The translations under genes were made by a program, and so were the position numbers. A stretch of DNA of 64,000 nucleotides from Rhizobium johnstonii 3841. Its GTDB lineage: Bacteria; Pseudomonadota; Alphaproteobacteria; Rhizobiales; Rhizobiaceae. The notes beneath the pieces were generated by a model that saw only the letters and a list, made by a program, of their open reading frames with translations, made no database searches and had not been told where the DNA came from. The stretch covers positions 3,291,501-3,355,500 of the forward strand of contig NC_008380.1 of the NCBI RefSeq assembly GCF_000009265.1. The letters are read 5' to 3'. Positions 17,078-25,849 of the stretch are shown here, piece after piece (position 1 is the first letter of the stretch; the number at the start of each line of letters is the position of its first letter).

Positions 17078-17512
17078 GTGACACCCACCCGCTATGCCTT
17101 CGTCAAAGCCAGCTGGCACGCCGACATCGTCGACCGCGCCCTTGATGGCTTCCATCAGCTTATTCCGCCCGAGCAGATCGATGTGTTCGATGTTCCCGGC
17201 GCATTCGAGATGCCGTTGCTGTCGCGCGATCTTGCGGCAACCGGACGCTATGCCGCTGTCGTTGCCGCCGCCTTCGTCGTCGACGGCGGAATCTACCGCC
17301 ATGAATTCGTCGCCCAGGCCGTTGTCGATGGGCTGATGCGCGCCGGCATGGATACCGGTGTGCCGGTGCTGTCGGTTTCGCTGACGCCGCATCAGTATCA
17401 GGAAACCGAGCACCATAAGCAGATCTACCGCGCACATTTCGTCGAGAAAGGCCGTGAAGCAGCAAAGGCCGCTCTGACGATCGGCAAAACCCGCGCCGCT
17501 TTCGCTGCGTAG
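17078..17512 (+). CDS. ribH: 6,7-dimethyl-8-ribityllumazine synthase, RibH2 type
   Basis: This 144-residue enzyme condenses 5-amino-6-ribitylaminouracil with dihydroxybutanone phosphate to give lumazine, the penultimate step of riboflavin synthesis. It matches the type II (RibH2) lumazine synthase of rhizobia and Brucella: ASWHADIVDRALDGF at the N-terminus, FDVPGAFEMPLLSRDLAATGRYAAVVAAAFVVDGG in the core and the catalytic-loop VLSVSLTPHQYQETEHH. The start is GTG with AAGGAG upstream. It is a single gene under an FMN riboswitch. Confidence 0.92.
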   Translation: MTPTRYAFVKASWHADIVDRALDGFHQLIPPEQIDVFDVPGAFEMPLLSRDLAATGRYAAVVAAAFVVDGGIYRHEFVAQAVVDGLMRAGMDTGVPVLSVSLTPHQYQETEHHKQIYRAHFVEKGREAAKAALTIGKTRAAFAA

Positions 17513-17739
17513 GAACTTCCCGCAGGTGGCGGGGAACCGACCTCGCCACCTCATCGAATCGACATGACCTCACCAACCCGCGCGGATCGAGAGCGAAGCG
17601 CCTTGCGTCGCAGCGGAATCCGCCGACACCGGCCAAATCAGACAGAATAATTGATTCGACGGCCTCACCGCGCTGTGGTCCACTGGCTGGTGACATGTAT
17701 CGCCATTCTTAACGCATCCAAAACCCCAAGGAGCTGAAG

Positions 17740-18429
17740 ATGAGCAATGCCATGCGCAGTGAAACCCCCATTGAGACCCCGAGAACACAGCCCGTCGACA
17801 CCAAGCTCGAGGTCGTCGTCATCCCCGTTTCCGACGTCGACCGCGCCAAACGTTTTTACGACGGCCTGGGCTGGCGGCTCGACGCCGACTTTGCCAATGA
17901 TGCCGATTTCCGTGTGATCCAGTTTACCCCGCCCGGCTCCGGCTGCGCGATCATCTTCGGCAAGAACGTCACCGCCGCAGCCCCCGGCTCCGCCCAGGGG
18001 CTCTATCTTATCGTCTCCGACATCGAGGCCGCCCGCCGCGATCTCATCGCCCGCGGCGCCGAGGTCAGCGAAGTCTTCCATGACGCGGCCGGCGTCTATG
18101 CCGGCAAGGACGAACCATACCTGTTCGGGCGGCTCCGCATTGCCGGCCGCGATCCCGATCACCGCAGCTATCGCTCCTTTGCCTCCTTCAAGGATCCCGA
18201 TGGCAACGGCTGGCTGTTCCAGGAAGTCACCGCGCGCCTGCCGGGACGCATCGACGCCGACGGGACGACATTCACGACGTCGACCGATCTCGCGTCAGCC
18301 ATGCGCCGTGCGGCGACCGCGCACGGCGAACACGAGAAGCGAAACGGCGGCAAACACGACGAGAACTGGCCGGACTGGTACGCCGAATACATGGTCAGCG
18401 AACAGGCCGGCAAGCAACTGCCCTTATAG
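17740..18429 (+). CDS. VOC (glyoxalase/bleomycin-resistance fold) protein
   Basis: This 229-residue protein has a VOC module at about residues 20-165: LEVVVIPVSDVDRAKRFYDGLGWRLDADF, then FASFKDPDGNGWLFQEV, the usual metal-binding strand. The tail of about 60 residues is charged and ends with WPDWYAEYMVSEQAGKQ. That tail, with the WPDWYA pattern, is seen in glyoxalase-like proteins of unknown substrate. It stands alone after ribH. Confidence 0.75.
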   Translation: MSNAMRSETPIETPRTQPVDTKLEVVVIPVSDVDRAKRFYDGLGWRLDADFANDADFRVIQFTPPGSGCAIIFGKNVTAAAPGSAQGLYLIVSDIEAARRDLIARGAEVSEVFHDAAGVYAGKDEPYLFGRLRIAGRDPDHRSYRSFASFKDPDGNGWLFQEVTARLPGRIDADGTTFTTSTDLASAMRRAATAHGEHEKRNGGKHDENWPDWYAEYMVSEQAGKQLPL

Positions 18430-18710
18430 GCAGGGGCGGCGACGTCACGCAGACGGTGACATCATTTGAGAAGCGTCTCGGCGGGCAACGGCGCGGCGCT
18501 TCATCGCGCCTTCTTGGCACACAGCGGTCACCATACCATCGAGCCAGTCCCGGTGACCGTTGATCGTCGAATTGGGCGTGGCACTGGCAAGCTCCTTGCC
18601 GGCTTGGCGATCTGCGTCTCCTGAGTCAGGCTCGAACGTGTCCGCCCGACAGATCTTCGAGAAGCCAAACATTAGACATCGAGCCACTAGACATCGATGG
18701 CGGCGAGATC

Positions 18711-19250
18711 TCAGCCGCCATACCACATCCGCCGCAGCAGGTGATCGCCGCGGACGAACTGGTGATAGAGCGCGGCGCCGGCATGGAAGACCAGCAGGCA
18801 AACAAGTAGGAAGGCGCCGAACCCATGCGGGCCACGCGGCGGATAGGCGGTAAAATCAGGCAGCGTGGCGCCGGCTGCCCCGAAGACAGCGGGAGCAGCA
18901 CCGCTGAGGATCATCATTCCGATGCCGCTGGCGACCATGCCGAGAATGAAAATGTAGAAGGCGACGTGAACAAAGCCCGCCAGCCGCTCCTGCCAGCGAG
19001 GCGATGCCTGCACCGGCGCAGGCTTGCGATCGAAACGCCACCACCAGACAATGCGGAGAGCCGTCAGAAGCAGGACGACGATCGCCACCGGAATGTGGAA
19101 ACGCAGCAGCCCTGCCTTGGTCGCGGCGTCCATGGCGTTGGCGGCCCGGAAGCCGGAGCCGAGCAGTGCCAGGATCAGAACCGCACTCAGCCAGTGGATC
19201 GAGACCGCTATTGCGCCATAGCGGTCAGGCCTGCTCTTCAACATCTCCAT
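18711..19250 (-). CDS. Cytochrome b561-like protein
   Basis: This 179-residue membrane protein has four hydrophobic helices and a His set suited to di-haem binding: SIHW (19), RFHIP (52), FVHVAF (94) and VFHAGAALYHQFVRGD near the C-terminus. It would pass electrons across the inner membrane, typically from the quinone pool. Its start overlaps the 3' end of the MarR gene by 26 bp, so it lies in the MarR operon. The MarR link hints at a redox or quinone-stress role. Confidence 0.85.
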   Translation of the reverse strand: MEMLKSRPDRYGAIAVSIHWLSAVLILALLGSGFRAANAMDAATKAGLLRFHIPVAIVVLLLTALRIVWWWRFDRKPAPVQASPRWQERLAGFVHVAFYIFILGMVASGIGMMILSGAAPAVFGAAGATLPDFTAYPPRGPHGFGAFLLVCLLVFHAGAALYHQFVRGDHLLRRMWYGG

Positions 19251-19701
19251 GTCCTTCCAGTTTGCTGCGCAGCGCCTTCATGACGGCATGCGTGATTTTG
19301 AGATCCTCGACCTGAAGCCCTTCCGCGAGCATGTCGACCCAGGGGGCCTGCAGGTGCATGGCGGTTTCATATGCCTGTTTTCCCCTGTCCGTCAGCACGA
19401 CGAGCTGTGCCCGTCGGTGGTGCGGGTTGGGCTGGAACGCCAGAAGCCCTTCCTTCTCCAGATCGTTGACGATGCGCTGGACGTTCTGGCGGTTGGCCCC
19501 CATGTCGCGCGCCAGCCATGCGACCGGTTGTGGCCGGCCTGCTGTGACGACGGTGCCGAGGACATGCCAGCGGGCGCTCGTCAGGCCGAGCCCGTCGACG
19601 AGTTTGTCTCCCGCGTTGATCATCCGGTTATTGAGCCGGAAGAGATCCAGAATGAGGTCGGTCAAAGCTGTTCCGGCCGGGGTCCGTTGAGGTTCGTGCA
19701 T
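19225..19701 (-). CDS. MarR-family transcriptional regulator
   Basis: This 158-residue winged-helix regulator has the recognition region RDMGANRQNVQRIVNDLEKEGLLAFQPNPHHRRAQLVVLTDRG. It is transcribed with cytochrome b561 and divergent from an ABM-domain gene. The divergent region carries TTGACA-N6-TGTCAA and a second TTGACATCAT copy, probable MarR sites. MarR/ABM/cytochrome neighbourhoods often respond to quinones or aromatic compounds; that is inference. Confidence 0.85.
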   Translation of the reverse strand: MHEPQRTPAGTALTDLILDLFRLNNRMINAGDKLVDGLGLTSARWHVLGTVVTAGRPQPVAWLARDMGANRQNVQRIVNDLEKEGLLAFQPNPHHRRAQLVVLTDRGKQAYETAMHLQAPWVDMLAEGLQVEDLKITHAVMKALRSKLEGHGDVEEQA

Positions 19702-19720
19702 TTGTCACCATATAGCTGTA

Positions 19721-19774
19721 TTGACATCATAGTGTCAAATTGAATATGTATCCGTATCACCAGATTGACATCAT
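19721..19774. promoter_or_regulatory. MarR operator candidates
   Basis: TTGACA-TCATAG-TGTCAA (19721-19738) is a perfect 6+6 dyad. The sequence TTGACATCAT repeats at 19721-19730 and 19765-19774. Both sites lie between the divergent MarR and ABM genes. Confidence 0.5.
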
Positions 19775-19799
19775 GTAACCAAATCAGATGGAGTCGACC

Positions 19800-20168
19800 A
19801 TGTCGCTCATGCGCCCGATGGACCCTGCCTTCCCGATCGATCGCCAAATCGCGATCGATGCCTCCGCGATCGTCCTCATCAACCTCTTCACGCTCGACAA
19901 GGCCGATGAGCAGGCCTTCCTTGATGCCTGGCAGGCCGATGCGGCCTTCATGAAACGGCAGCCGGGCTTTATCTCGACCCAGATGCATCGCGCCGTCGGC
20001 GAAAGTCCTGCTTATCTCAATTATGCCGTCTGGGAATCGACCGCCGATTTCCGGGCGGCATTCTCGCATCCGGAGTTTCGGGCGAAGCTCTCGGCCTATC
20101 CGTCCTCGGCGGTCGCCTCACCGCATCTCTTCCAGAAGGTCGCCGTGCCGGGCATCTGTGTGGCGTAA
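19800..20168 (+). CDS. Antibiotic biosynthesis monooxygenase (ABM) domain protein
   Basis: This 122-residue ferredoxin-like alpha/beta-barrel protein of the ABM family includes IVLINLFTLDKADEQAFLDAWQADAAFMKRQPGFISTQMHRAV and YAVWESTADFRAAF. ABM proteins oxidise quinone-like or aromatic substrates without a cofactor, or bind them. The ATG at 19800 has GGAG upstream (inside an earlier in-frame ATG at 19788). It is probably controlled by the divergent MarR protein. Confidence 0.8.
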   Translation: MSLMRPMDPAFPIDRQIAIDASAIVLINLFTLDKADEQAFLDAWQADAAFMKRQPGFISTQMHRAVGESPAYLNYAVWESTADFRAAFSHPEFRAKLSAYPSSAVASPHLFQKVAVPGICVA

Positions 20169-20242
20169 ACAAAGCGGCGGCGGTGGAGGCATGAAGTCCT
20201 TGAGCGTCGGGATGATCTCGGCCTCCGGCTCGCCGGAAGCTG

Positions 20243-21127
20243 TCATTGCGATGCGGGAGACATCTGCGACGTCATCCAATCGGAAAATGCTAGCATGGCC
20301 GCTGTTGGCGGCCTCGATTGCAGTCGGGTCAGCCAATAGCTCCCCAACGATATGGTCGTGGGAAAAGGTTGTCTGATAGCCCCCGAGGATAGATGTCTGG
20401 AAAACATCGACGGCGGTGCCAGAGCGATCCCCAGTCCTTGCAGGGCCGCCTCCATCATCGCCAGGGAAGAGTCGAAGACGATACCGGCGTTTATCTGTGC
20501 CGCCGGCGGAACGTTCGCTGCGGCAAACCAGGTGCTCCACTCATCCGCCCTGTAGCTCCGCAAAAGCGTCGCCTCGACCAGATCTGCAGGCGACCTTAAA
20601 CGCTCCGCCAATTTGGGTGTGCACAGAGGAGAGAGCGGAGCCTCGAACAGACGCAGCGCCTCTGTGCCGTGCCAGGAGCCGCTGCCGAAGCGAATGGCAA
20701 AGTCCAGTCCCTCGGCCGCCATATCGACGCGATTATTGTTTGTCGAAACGCGCACATCGATGAACGGGTGCTGCTGTTGAAAATCCGAAAGCCTTGGCAA
20801 CAACCAGCCGACGGCAAACGTCCCCACCACGCCCAGGAACAGCAATTCCCGAACCTGCCCGGCTTCGATCCGGTCCAGCGTGATCGCCATCTGATCGAAG
20901 GAATTGGTCAAGGTCGGCAAAAGAGCTTCGCCTTCAGCGGTGATTTTCAAGCCTCTTGGGAGACGCTGAAAAAGGGCTGCCCCCAATCGCTTCTCCAGGC
21001 TTTTGACCTGCTGGCTTACAGCGGCCTGGGTAACGCAAAGCTCGATCGCGGCCCGGGTGAAGCTGAGATGTCTTGCCGATGCTTCGAAGGCCCTCAAGCC
21101 ATTCAAGGGGAGGAATTGCCGAACCAT
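20243..21127 (-). CDS. ampR: AmpR-like LysR regulator
   Basis: This 294-residue LysR regulator follows the AmpR pattern closely at the N-terminus (FLPLNGLRAFEASARHLSFTRAAIELCVTQAAVSQQVKSLE). It is divergent from a class C beta-lactamase gene, the classical ampR-ampC arrangement in which muropeptide ligands switch AmpR from repressor to activator. The intergenic region is 123 bp. The regulator also resembles GcvA, but the neighbour supports AmpR. Confidence 0.88.
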   Translation of the reverse strand: MVRQFLPLNGLRAFEASARHLSFTRAAIELCVTQAAVSQQVKSLEKRLGAALFQRLPRGLKITAEGEALLPTLTNSFDQMAITLDRIEAGQVRELLFLGVVGTFAVGWLLPRLSDFQQQHPFIDVRVSTNNNRVDMAAEGLDFAIRFGSGSWHGTEALRLFEAPLSPLCTPKLAERLRSPADLVEATLLRSYRADEWSTWFAAANVPPAAQINAGIVFDSSLAMMEAALQGLGIALAPPSMFSRHLSSGAIRQPFPTTISLGSYWLTRLQSRPPTAAMLAFSDWMTSQMSPASQ

Positions 21128-21250
21128 CTTAGCCCTAGATTTTCTTGGATCTCCTCCGAGATATCATCGTTTGCTGCCGCAAAACAGTGCCATTAAATGC
21201 CGTCTTCATGCGCCTTTGCGCTGATGAAGCTGCTTTTAGAGGATGAAGAA

Positions 21251-22408
21251 ATGAAGCGTGATTGGATAGGAATTCTATCGGCCGCATTGGTCTCGACATG
21301 CATTTCCACAAGTAGCTTTGCGGCTGACGAGCTGAAACTGAAAGCCAGCTCGGACGCCGCGATAAAACCAATCATGGATAAATACGGAATTCCGGGCATT
21401 GCCGTTGCCATCACCGCTGACGGACAGAACCACATCTTCAACTACGGCGTCGAGTCGAAGGACACGGGCAGGCCCGTCACCCCGGCGACCATGTTCGAAC
21501 TGGGATCGATCAGCAAAACCTTTACAGTCACCCTGACCTCCTATGCAGACGTGACCGGCCGACTTTCGCTGTCGGACAAGGCAAGCAAATATCTTCCATC
21601 GATGAAGGGAAGGCCCTTCGGCGATGTCGTCCTGATGGATCTGGGCACCCATACGGCGGGCGGATTTCCGCTGCAAGTTCCCGATGACGTCAAAACCGAA
21701 AAGCAACTGATGGAGTATCTCGCAAGCTGGAAACCATCATATGCCGCCGGAACGCACCGAACATACGCCAATCCAAGCATTGGCGCGCTCGGATATATAA
21801 CGGCAAAAAGCATGGGCAACGACTTCACAGCTCTTATGGAAGAGCAATTGTTTCCTTCTCTCGGGTTGACGAGCACGTATATCAATGTACCGAAATCGAA
21901 AATGGCCGACTATGCCCAAGGCTATAAGCGAAGCGGTGAGCCGGCTCGGATGACAACCGCTACTCTTTCGTCCGAGGTCTATGGAGTAAAATCCACAGCA
22001 GGCGACATGATCCGGTTCACCGACGCGAACATGGGACTGGTCGAACTGGACGATAAGCTCCAGCAGGCGATCACGAATACGCACACGGGATACTTCGATG
22101 TCGGCGCGATGACCCAAGACCTTATCTGGGAACAGTATTCCTATCCCGCGACATTGACGACGCTGATGGACAACAATTCCAGCGCGATGCTCAAGACAAT
22201 TCCCGTCAAGCAACTGATGCCGGTAATGAAACCGCGCGACGATGTCTGGATCAATAAAACCGGCTCAACGAATGGTTTCGGCGCATATGTCGCGTTCGTC
22301 CCGAAAGAGCGAGTTGGTATCGTCATTCTGGCCAACAAAAACTATCCCAACGAGGACCGCATCTCCGCCGCTTACCAGATACTGACTGATATAATTTCGG
22401 CGCGCTGA
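21251..22408 (+). CDS. ampC: Class C beta-lactamase
   Basis: This 385-residue periplasmic serine beta-lactamase has a signal peptide over residues 1-24 or so. Catalytic motifs are in place: S86-x-x-K89 in GSISKTFT, Y172-A-N174 in TYANPSIG and K336-T-G338 in NKTGSTNGFGAY. Length and motif spacing match AmpC enzymes. The ATG at 21251 is the first with a signal sequence directly after it; longer starts upstream overlap the regulatory region. Expression is probably AmpR-controlled. A hairpin repeat follows and may terminate transcription. Confidence 0.92.
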   Translation: MKRDWIGILSAALVSTCISTSSFAADELKLKASSDAAIKPIMDKYGIPGIAVAITADGQNHIFNYGVESKDTGRPVTPATMFELGSISKTFTVTLTSYADVTGRLSLSDKASKYLPSMKGRPFGDVVLMDLGTHTAGGFPLQVPDDVKTEKQLMEYLASWKPSYAAGTHRTYANPSIGALGYITAKSMGNDFTALMEEQLFPSLGLTSTYINVPKSKMADYAQGYKRSGEPARMTTATLSSEVYGVKSTAGDMIRFTDANMGLVELDDKLQQAITNTHTGYFDVGAMTQDLIWEQYSYPATLTTLMDNNSSAMLKTIPVKQLMPVMKPRDDVWINKTGSTNGFGAYVAFVPKERVGIVILANKNYPNEDRISAAYQILTDIISAR

Positions 22409-22414
22409 TCCGGT

Positions 22415-22464
22415 AGAGCATGATGCCGAAAAGTGTGCGCGGTTTTCGGACGACATCATGCTCT
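22415..22464. repeat. Dispersed hairpin repeat, family B
   Basis: AGAGCATGATG (22415-22425) pairs with CATCATGCTCT (22454-22464), with an inner CGAAAA/TTTTCG stem around the shared core AAAAGTGTG. A covarying relative lies at 60148-60193. It follows the ampC stop and may also serve as a terminator. Confidence 0.7.
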
Positions 22465-22478
22465 AACTATGCAATTCA

Positions 22479-22526
22479 GAACAGGATTGAGATTTTAGGC
22501 CGACCCGGCCTAAAATCATCCTGTTC
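22479..22526. repeat. Adjacent hairpin GAACAGGAT/ATCCTGTTC
   Basis: GAACAGGAT (22479-22487) pairs with ATCCTGTTC (22518-22526), and inside it ATTTTAGGCC pairs with GGCCTAAAAT. It sits directly next to the family B hairpin, so the two probably form one composite element between convergent genes. Confidence 0.65.
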
Positions 22527-22531
22527 TGGCA

Positions 22532-23308
22532 TTAGCGGTCGAAGATATCCCGCCATTGCTTCTCACCGATCAGGCAGTCGGCACCCGCCTCGGCGCCGGC
22601 TGTTTTCTGCACCGTCGCCGGCGGGGAAACGCCGCTGATCTCCAGCACCAGCTTGCGGCGCACGGCCACGGCGAAATCCTCGATTTTGCGGACCGGCAGC
22701 ACGAAGGCGCCGGGACCGCCGATCACGCAATCTGCATAATATTTATCGAGCCCGTTGGGCGCATCGGATGGCCGCAGCATGATGGCGAGGCCATTGATGA
22801 TCATGCCGGCTTCCACCGCCTTGTCGCGGGCGGGGGTGACGGGATCGCCGGAATTGTTCGGCCCATCGCCGGAGACATCGATCACCTGCCGCCTGGACTG
22901 GAAGGGACTGGAAACGATCATGCTGGCGCCCTGGGCGATCGCGGTGGAGATCGATGTGCGCCGCTGCGTGGCAATCGGCCGGGCTTCGAGTTTATCGGCA
23001 AAAGCAATCGCATCCTCTTCGGTCTCGATCACCTGCCAGTCGATGACGGAATCCTGGACGACATAGCCTGCCCATTCGAAATAGCTGATGGCGATGCGGC
23101 CGGTCAGCCCGCCCTTGACCGCGTCGATAAATTCCTTGTGCTTGAGCGCTTCGACATAACCCTCGCGCTGGATGCCGATCTCCTCGAAGTCCATCGACCG
23201 CGAGGTGTCGACGGCAAGCACGAGGGTCACATCGACCTCGCTTCCCCCCGCCTGCGCGATGGGGACGAGGCCGGAAAGACCCATAAGCACCGCAAGAGTC
23301 GTCAGCAT
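22532..23308 (-). CDS. DUF1194-type secreted von Willebrand factor A protein
   Basis: This 258-residue protein has a signal peptide (residues 1-20, AQA cleavage) and a VWA fold with a MIDAS site DTSRSM at 34-39. RRQVIDVSGDGPNNSGDPV follows, typical of DUF1194. The protein would sit in the periplasm and bind a divalent metal; partners are unknown. The ATG at 23308 is chosen because the signal peptide starts there; a GTG at 23353 in frame is possible. It is convergent with ampC. Confidence 0.8.
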   Translation of the reverse strand: MLTTLAVLMGLSGLVPIAQAGGSEVDVTLVLAVDTSRSMDFEEIGIQREGYVEALKHKEFIDAVKGGLTGRIAISYFEWAGYVVQDSVIDWQVIETEEDAIAFADKLEARPIATQRRTSISTAIAQGASMIVSSPFQSRRQVIDVSGDGPNNSGDPVTPARDKAVEAGMIINGLAIMLRPSDAPNGLDKYYADCVIGGPGAFVLPVRKIEDFAVAVRRKLVLEISGVSPPATVQKTAGAEAGADCLIGEKQWRDIFDR

Positions 23309-23421
23309 TGGCAATCCAATCCCTGCGCCATCCAAGCCCGCGAACTCTAACACAGCTTGGCCGGGGGAGGACGCTCGCCCACGCGCACGGCTTCAATTTT
23401 CGGTGATGGAATTGGAAGCCT

Positions 23422-24324
23422 TCAATGCAAGGGAAGCCACAAGGGGGTCTTCCATGCTTTCAACGCCTCGACAAAGACCTGCAATCGGGCGGGCAGGAAG
23501 CGGCGCGTGGGATAGACGGCGTGCACGAAAATTTCCTCGGACGACCAGTCCGGCAGCAGGTGGACGAGTTCGCCTCTTCTGATCTGTTGGTCGCAATAAG
23601 TCGAAGGCAGCAGGCCGATGCCGTGTCCGCGATAGGTGAAAGCGCTCACCGCATCGAAATCCCGGCTGGATACCGGCCCCGACACATGCAGGCGAACCGA
23701 TTTGCGACCGCTCACGAGATGCCATTCCGCCTCGCCGTTGCGGCCGTTCAAGAGCACGCACTGATGGTCCTTCAGGTCTTCGGGTTTGGTGGGAAGCACC
23801 CTGCCCTTCAGATAGTCCGGTGCGGCGACCAGATAGCGCACGCTCTTGCCGAGCCGCTGCGCCACGATGGAGGAATCCTTGAGTTCGCCGAAGCGGATGC
23901 CGAGATCGACATTCTCGGCGATCAGATCGAGAAACAGGTTGGTGACGAAGAGATCGATCTGGATATTGGGATAGGTCTTCAGGAAGGATGAGATGAATTC
24001 GTAGAAGACCTCCTGCCCGAAGATGACGGGCACCGAGATCTTCAGCAGACCTTCCGGTTTTCTCTGTGTCTCGGTGAGTGCCTGCTCGGCGTCGAGGAGA
24101 TGGGTGAGCGGTTCGCTGCACCTGTCGTAATAGGCCCGGCCCTGCGCGGTCAGGCTCAGCTTGCGGGTCGTCCGCTGGATGAGCGTCACGCCGAGTTGCT
24201 CTTCCAGCGACGTCACCTTCCGGCTGACGGTCGATACCGGCATGCCGAGGGAATGAGCAGCGCGGCTGAAGCTGCCATACTGCGCCACCTTCACAAAAAC
24301 GGCGATGTCGTTCAAATCGGCCAT
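23422..24324 (-). CDS. LysR-family transcriptional regulator
   Basis: This 300-residue LysR protein has the N-terminal HTH DLNDIAVFVKVAQYGSFSRAAHSLGMPVSTVSRKVTSLEEQLG and an effector domain with FISSFLKTYPNIQIDLFV and NVDLGIRFGELKDSS. The start at 24324 (MADLND) is preferred over an upstream ATG at 24348. It is divergent from the frameshifted SDR gene, its likely target. An 18-bp palindrome lies directly upstream. Confidence 0.85.
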   Translation of the reverse strand: MADLNDIAVFVKVAQYGSFSRAAHSLGMPVSTVSRKVTSLEEQLGVTLIQRTTRKLSLTAQGRAYYDRCSEPLTHLLDAEQALTETQRKPEGLLKISVPVIFGQEVFYEFISSFLKTYPNIQIDLFVTNLFLDLIAENVDLGIRFGELKDSSIVAQRLGKSVRYLVAAPDYLKGRVLPTKPEDLKDHQCVLLNGRNGEAEWHLVSGRKSVRLHVSGPVSSRDFDAVSAFTYRGHGIGLLPSTYCDQQIRRGELVHLLPDWSSEEIFVHAVYPTRRFLPARLQVFVEALKAWKTPLWLPLH

Positions 24325-24332
24325 GCACTGAT

Positions 24333-24350
24333 TTTTGCATGAATGCAAAA
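24333..24350. promoter_or_regulatory. Palindrome upstream of the LysR gene
   Basis: TTTTGCAT-GA-ATGCAAAA is a perfect 8-bp dyad immediately upstream of the LysR start, on the side of the divergent SDR gene. It contains no clear LysR T-N11-A pattern but is well placed for autoregulation. Confidence 0.45.
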
Positions 24351-24517
24351 GAGAATCCAGATATTTCCATCTAATCGGGTAATGGAGTTTTCGCCATATT
24401 CACCCTGCGAAAACAATCACAACCGATGGAGGCGCATTCGCAGCAGCCCCATCTCGAGCGACCCCGCCTTTGCAGCCGCAAGGCCCGCGTTGCCCGAACC
24501 AGATTATGGAGATCAGC

Positions 24518-25242
24518 ATGACTACGAGAAAAACAGTCATCGTCACGGGCGCCTCCCAGGGTATCGGAGCCGGCCTGGTCAACGCCTTCATCCAGCGCGG
24601 CTACAATGTCGTCGCTACCTCGCGCCAGGTCAGCGCCTCGGAGGCTTTCCAAGCCTCGGACAGGCTGGCGCTCGTCGATGGCGACATCGGCGATGCCGAA
24701 ACCGCAGCCCGGGTGGCAAGGACAGCAATCGACCGCTTCGGCTCGATCGACGCGCTCGTCAACAATGCCGGCATTTTTCTAGCCAAGCCGTTCGTCGAGT
24801 TCACGATGGCCGACTTCGAGAAATTGTCCTCGACCAATCTCGAAGGCTTCATCCACCTGACCCAACAGGTCGTCAGGCAGATGCTCGCGCAGAAAACCGG
24901 CGGCAGCGTGTGAGTATCACCACCCCATTGACCGATCATCCGATCGCCGGCTTCTCCGCCTCAGTCTCGATGATGACAAAGGGCGGCATCAACGCCATCT
25001 CCAAGAACCTGGCGATGGAGTATGCGAGCGAGAAAATTCGCTTCAATATCGTCGCTCCCGGTGTCGTGGACACGCCGTTGCACAAGGACAATCCAAAGGA
25101 CTTCCTGAGCACGCTATCGCCGATGGCAGGCATTTCCAACGTCGAGGAGATCGCCGATGCCGTCGTCTTCCTCACCGAAGCTCCGCGCGTAACCGGGGAG
25201 GTGCTGCACGTGGACGGCGGCGCACATCTGGGCAAATGGTAG
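24518..25242 (+). pseudogene. Short-chain dehydrogenase/reductase, frameshifted
   Basis: The first frame encodes TGASQGIG (cofactor glycine motif), NNAGIF and a helix to KTGGSV, then hits TGA at 24911. The second frame continues exactly with VSITTPLTDHPIAGFSASVSMMTKGGINAISKNLAMEYA through VDGGAHLGKW. One missing base near 24908-24914 (GTGTGAG where GTGGTGAG would fit) explains it; the repaired protein would have about 241 residues. The usual YxxxK pair reads S-x-x-x-K here, as in some divergent SDRs. It overlaps the RidA start by 7 bp and is divergent from a LysR gene. Confidence 0.7.
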
Positions 25243-25724
25243 ACCATGCGAAAGCTGAGGCAGCCGGCGCGGAACGGCGGCTGCAGGAACTCGGCATCAG
25301 GCTTCCTCCGCCGCCGACGCCCTTCGGGGCCTATGTCGAAGCAACGAGAACCGGCAGTCTGATCTTTTTCAGCGGGATGTTGCCCGTCGTCGGCCATGAG
25401 CCCCGCTATATCGGCCGCGTCGGCGGCACCTTGACGGCCGAAGACGGCCGGAAGGCCGCCGAAACCGCAACGTTGAGCGCGCTCGCGGCCGCCAGGGACT
25501 ATCTGGGCTCGCTGGACAGCGTCGTCAGGGTCGTCAAGCTCGGCGTCTACATCGCGACCGAAGGCGATTTCCGCGACCATCCGAAGGTTGCGGACGGAGC
25601 ATCCGAAATGCTGCTTGCGGTCTTCGGCGAGCAAAAGCTTTCTGGTCGCGTCGTGCTCGGCGTCGCCAGCCTGCCTTTAGGTGTACCGATCGAACTTGAA
25701 ATTGTTCTTGAGGTCGAGGATTAA
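25236..25724 (+). CDS. RidA/YjgF-family protein
   Basis: This 162-residue protein of the RidA superfamily includes PFGAYVEATRTGSLIFFSGMLPVVGHEPRYIGRVGG and SLDSVVRVVKLGVYIATEGDFRDHPKVADGASEML. Classical RidA hydrolyses reactive enamines/imines using a conserved Arg near the C-terminus; SGRVVLGVASLPLGVPIELEIV lies there. It overlaps the SDR stop by 7 bp and would be co-transcribed with it. Confidence 0.8.
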   Translation: MVDHAKAEAAGAERRLQELGIRLPPPPTPFGAYVEATRTGSLIFFSGMLPVVGHEPRYIGRVGGTLTAEDGRKAAETATLSALAAARDYLGSLDSVVRVVKLGVYIATEGDFRDHPKVADGASEMLLAVFGEQKLSGRVVLGVASLPLGVPIELEIVLEVED

Positions 25725-25730
25725 AACGAC

Positions 25731-25750
25731 GGGCGCGCCTCGGCGCGCCC
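25731..25750. terminator. GC-rich hairpin after ridA
   Basis: GGGCGCGCC-TC-GGCGCGCCC forms a 9-bp stem just after the RidA-type stop codon, between convergent genes. There is no T-run, so termination is probable but unproven. Confidence 0.5.
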
Positions 25751-25849
25751 GCACCCCTCAGGCTTATGCTATCCTCTTCATTCTTGCACTCGCCAGCGAC
25801 CAACGCCTTGAGCTGCAAGCCAAAGGCAAATGCGGGTATTAACACCCCG

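Noticed and set aside
22415..22526. Possible CRISPR-like repeat-spacer unit
   Set aside because: Only two adjacent hairpins, of unequal sequence, with no regular spacers or cas genes.
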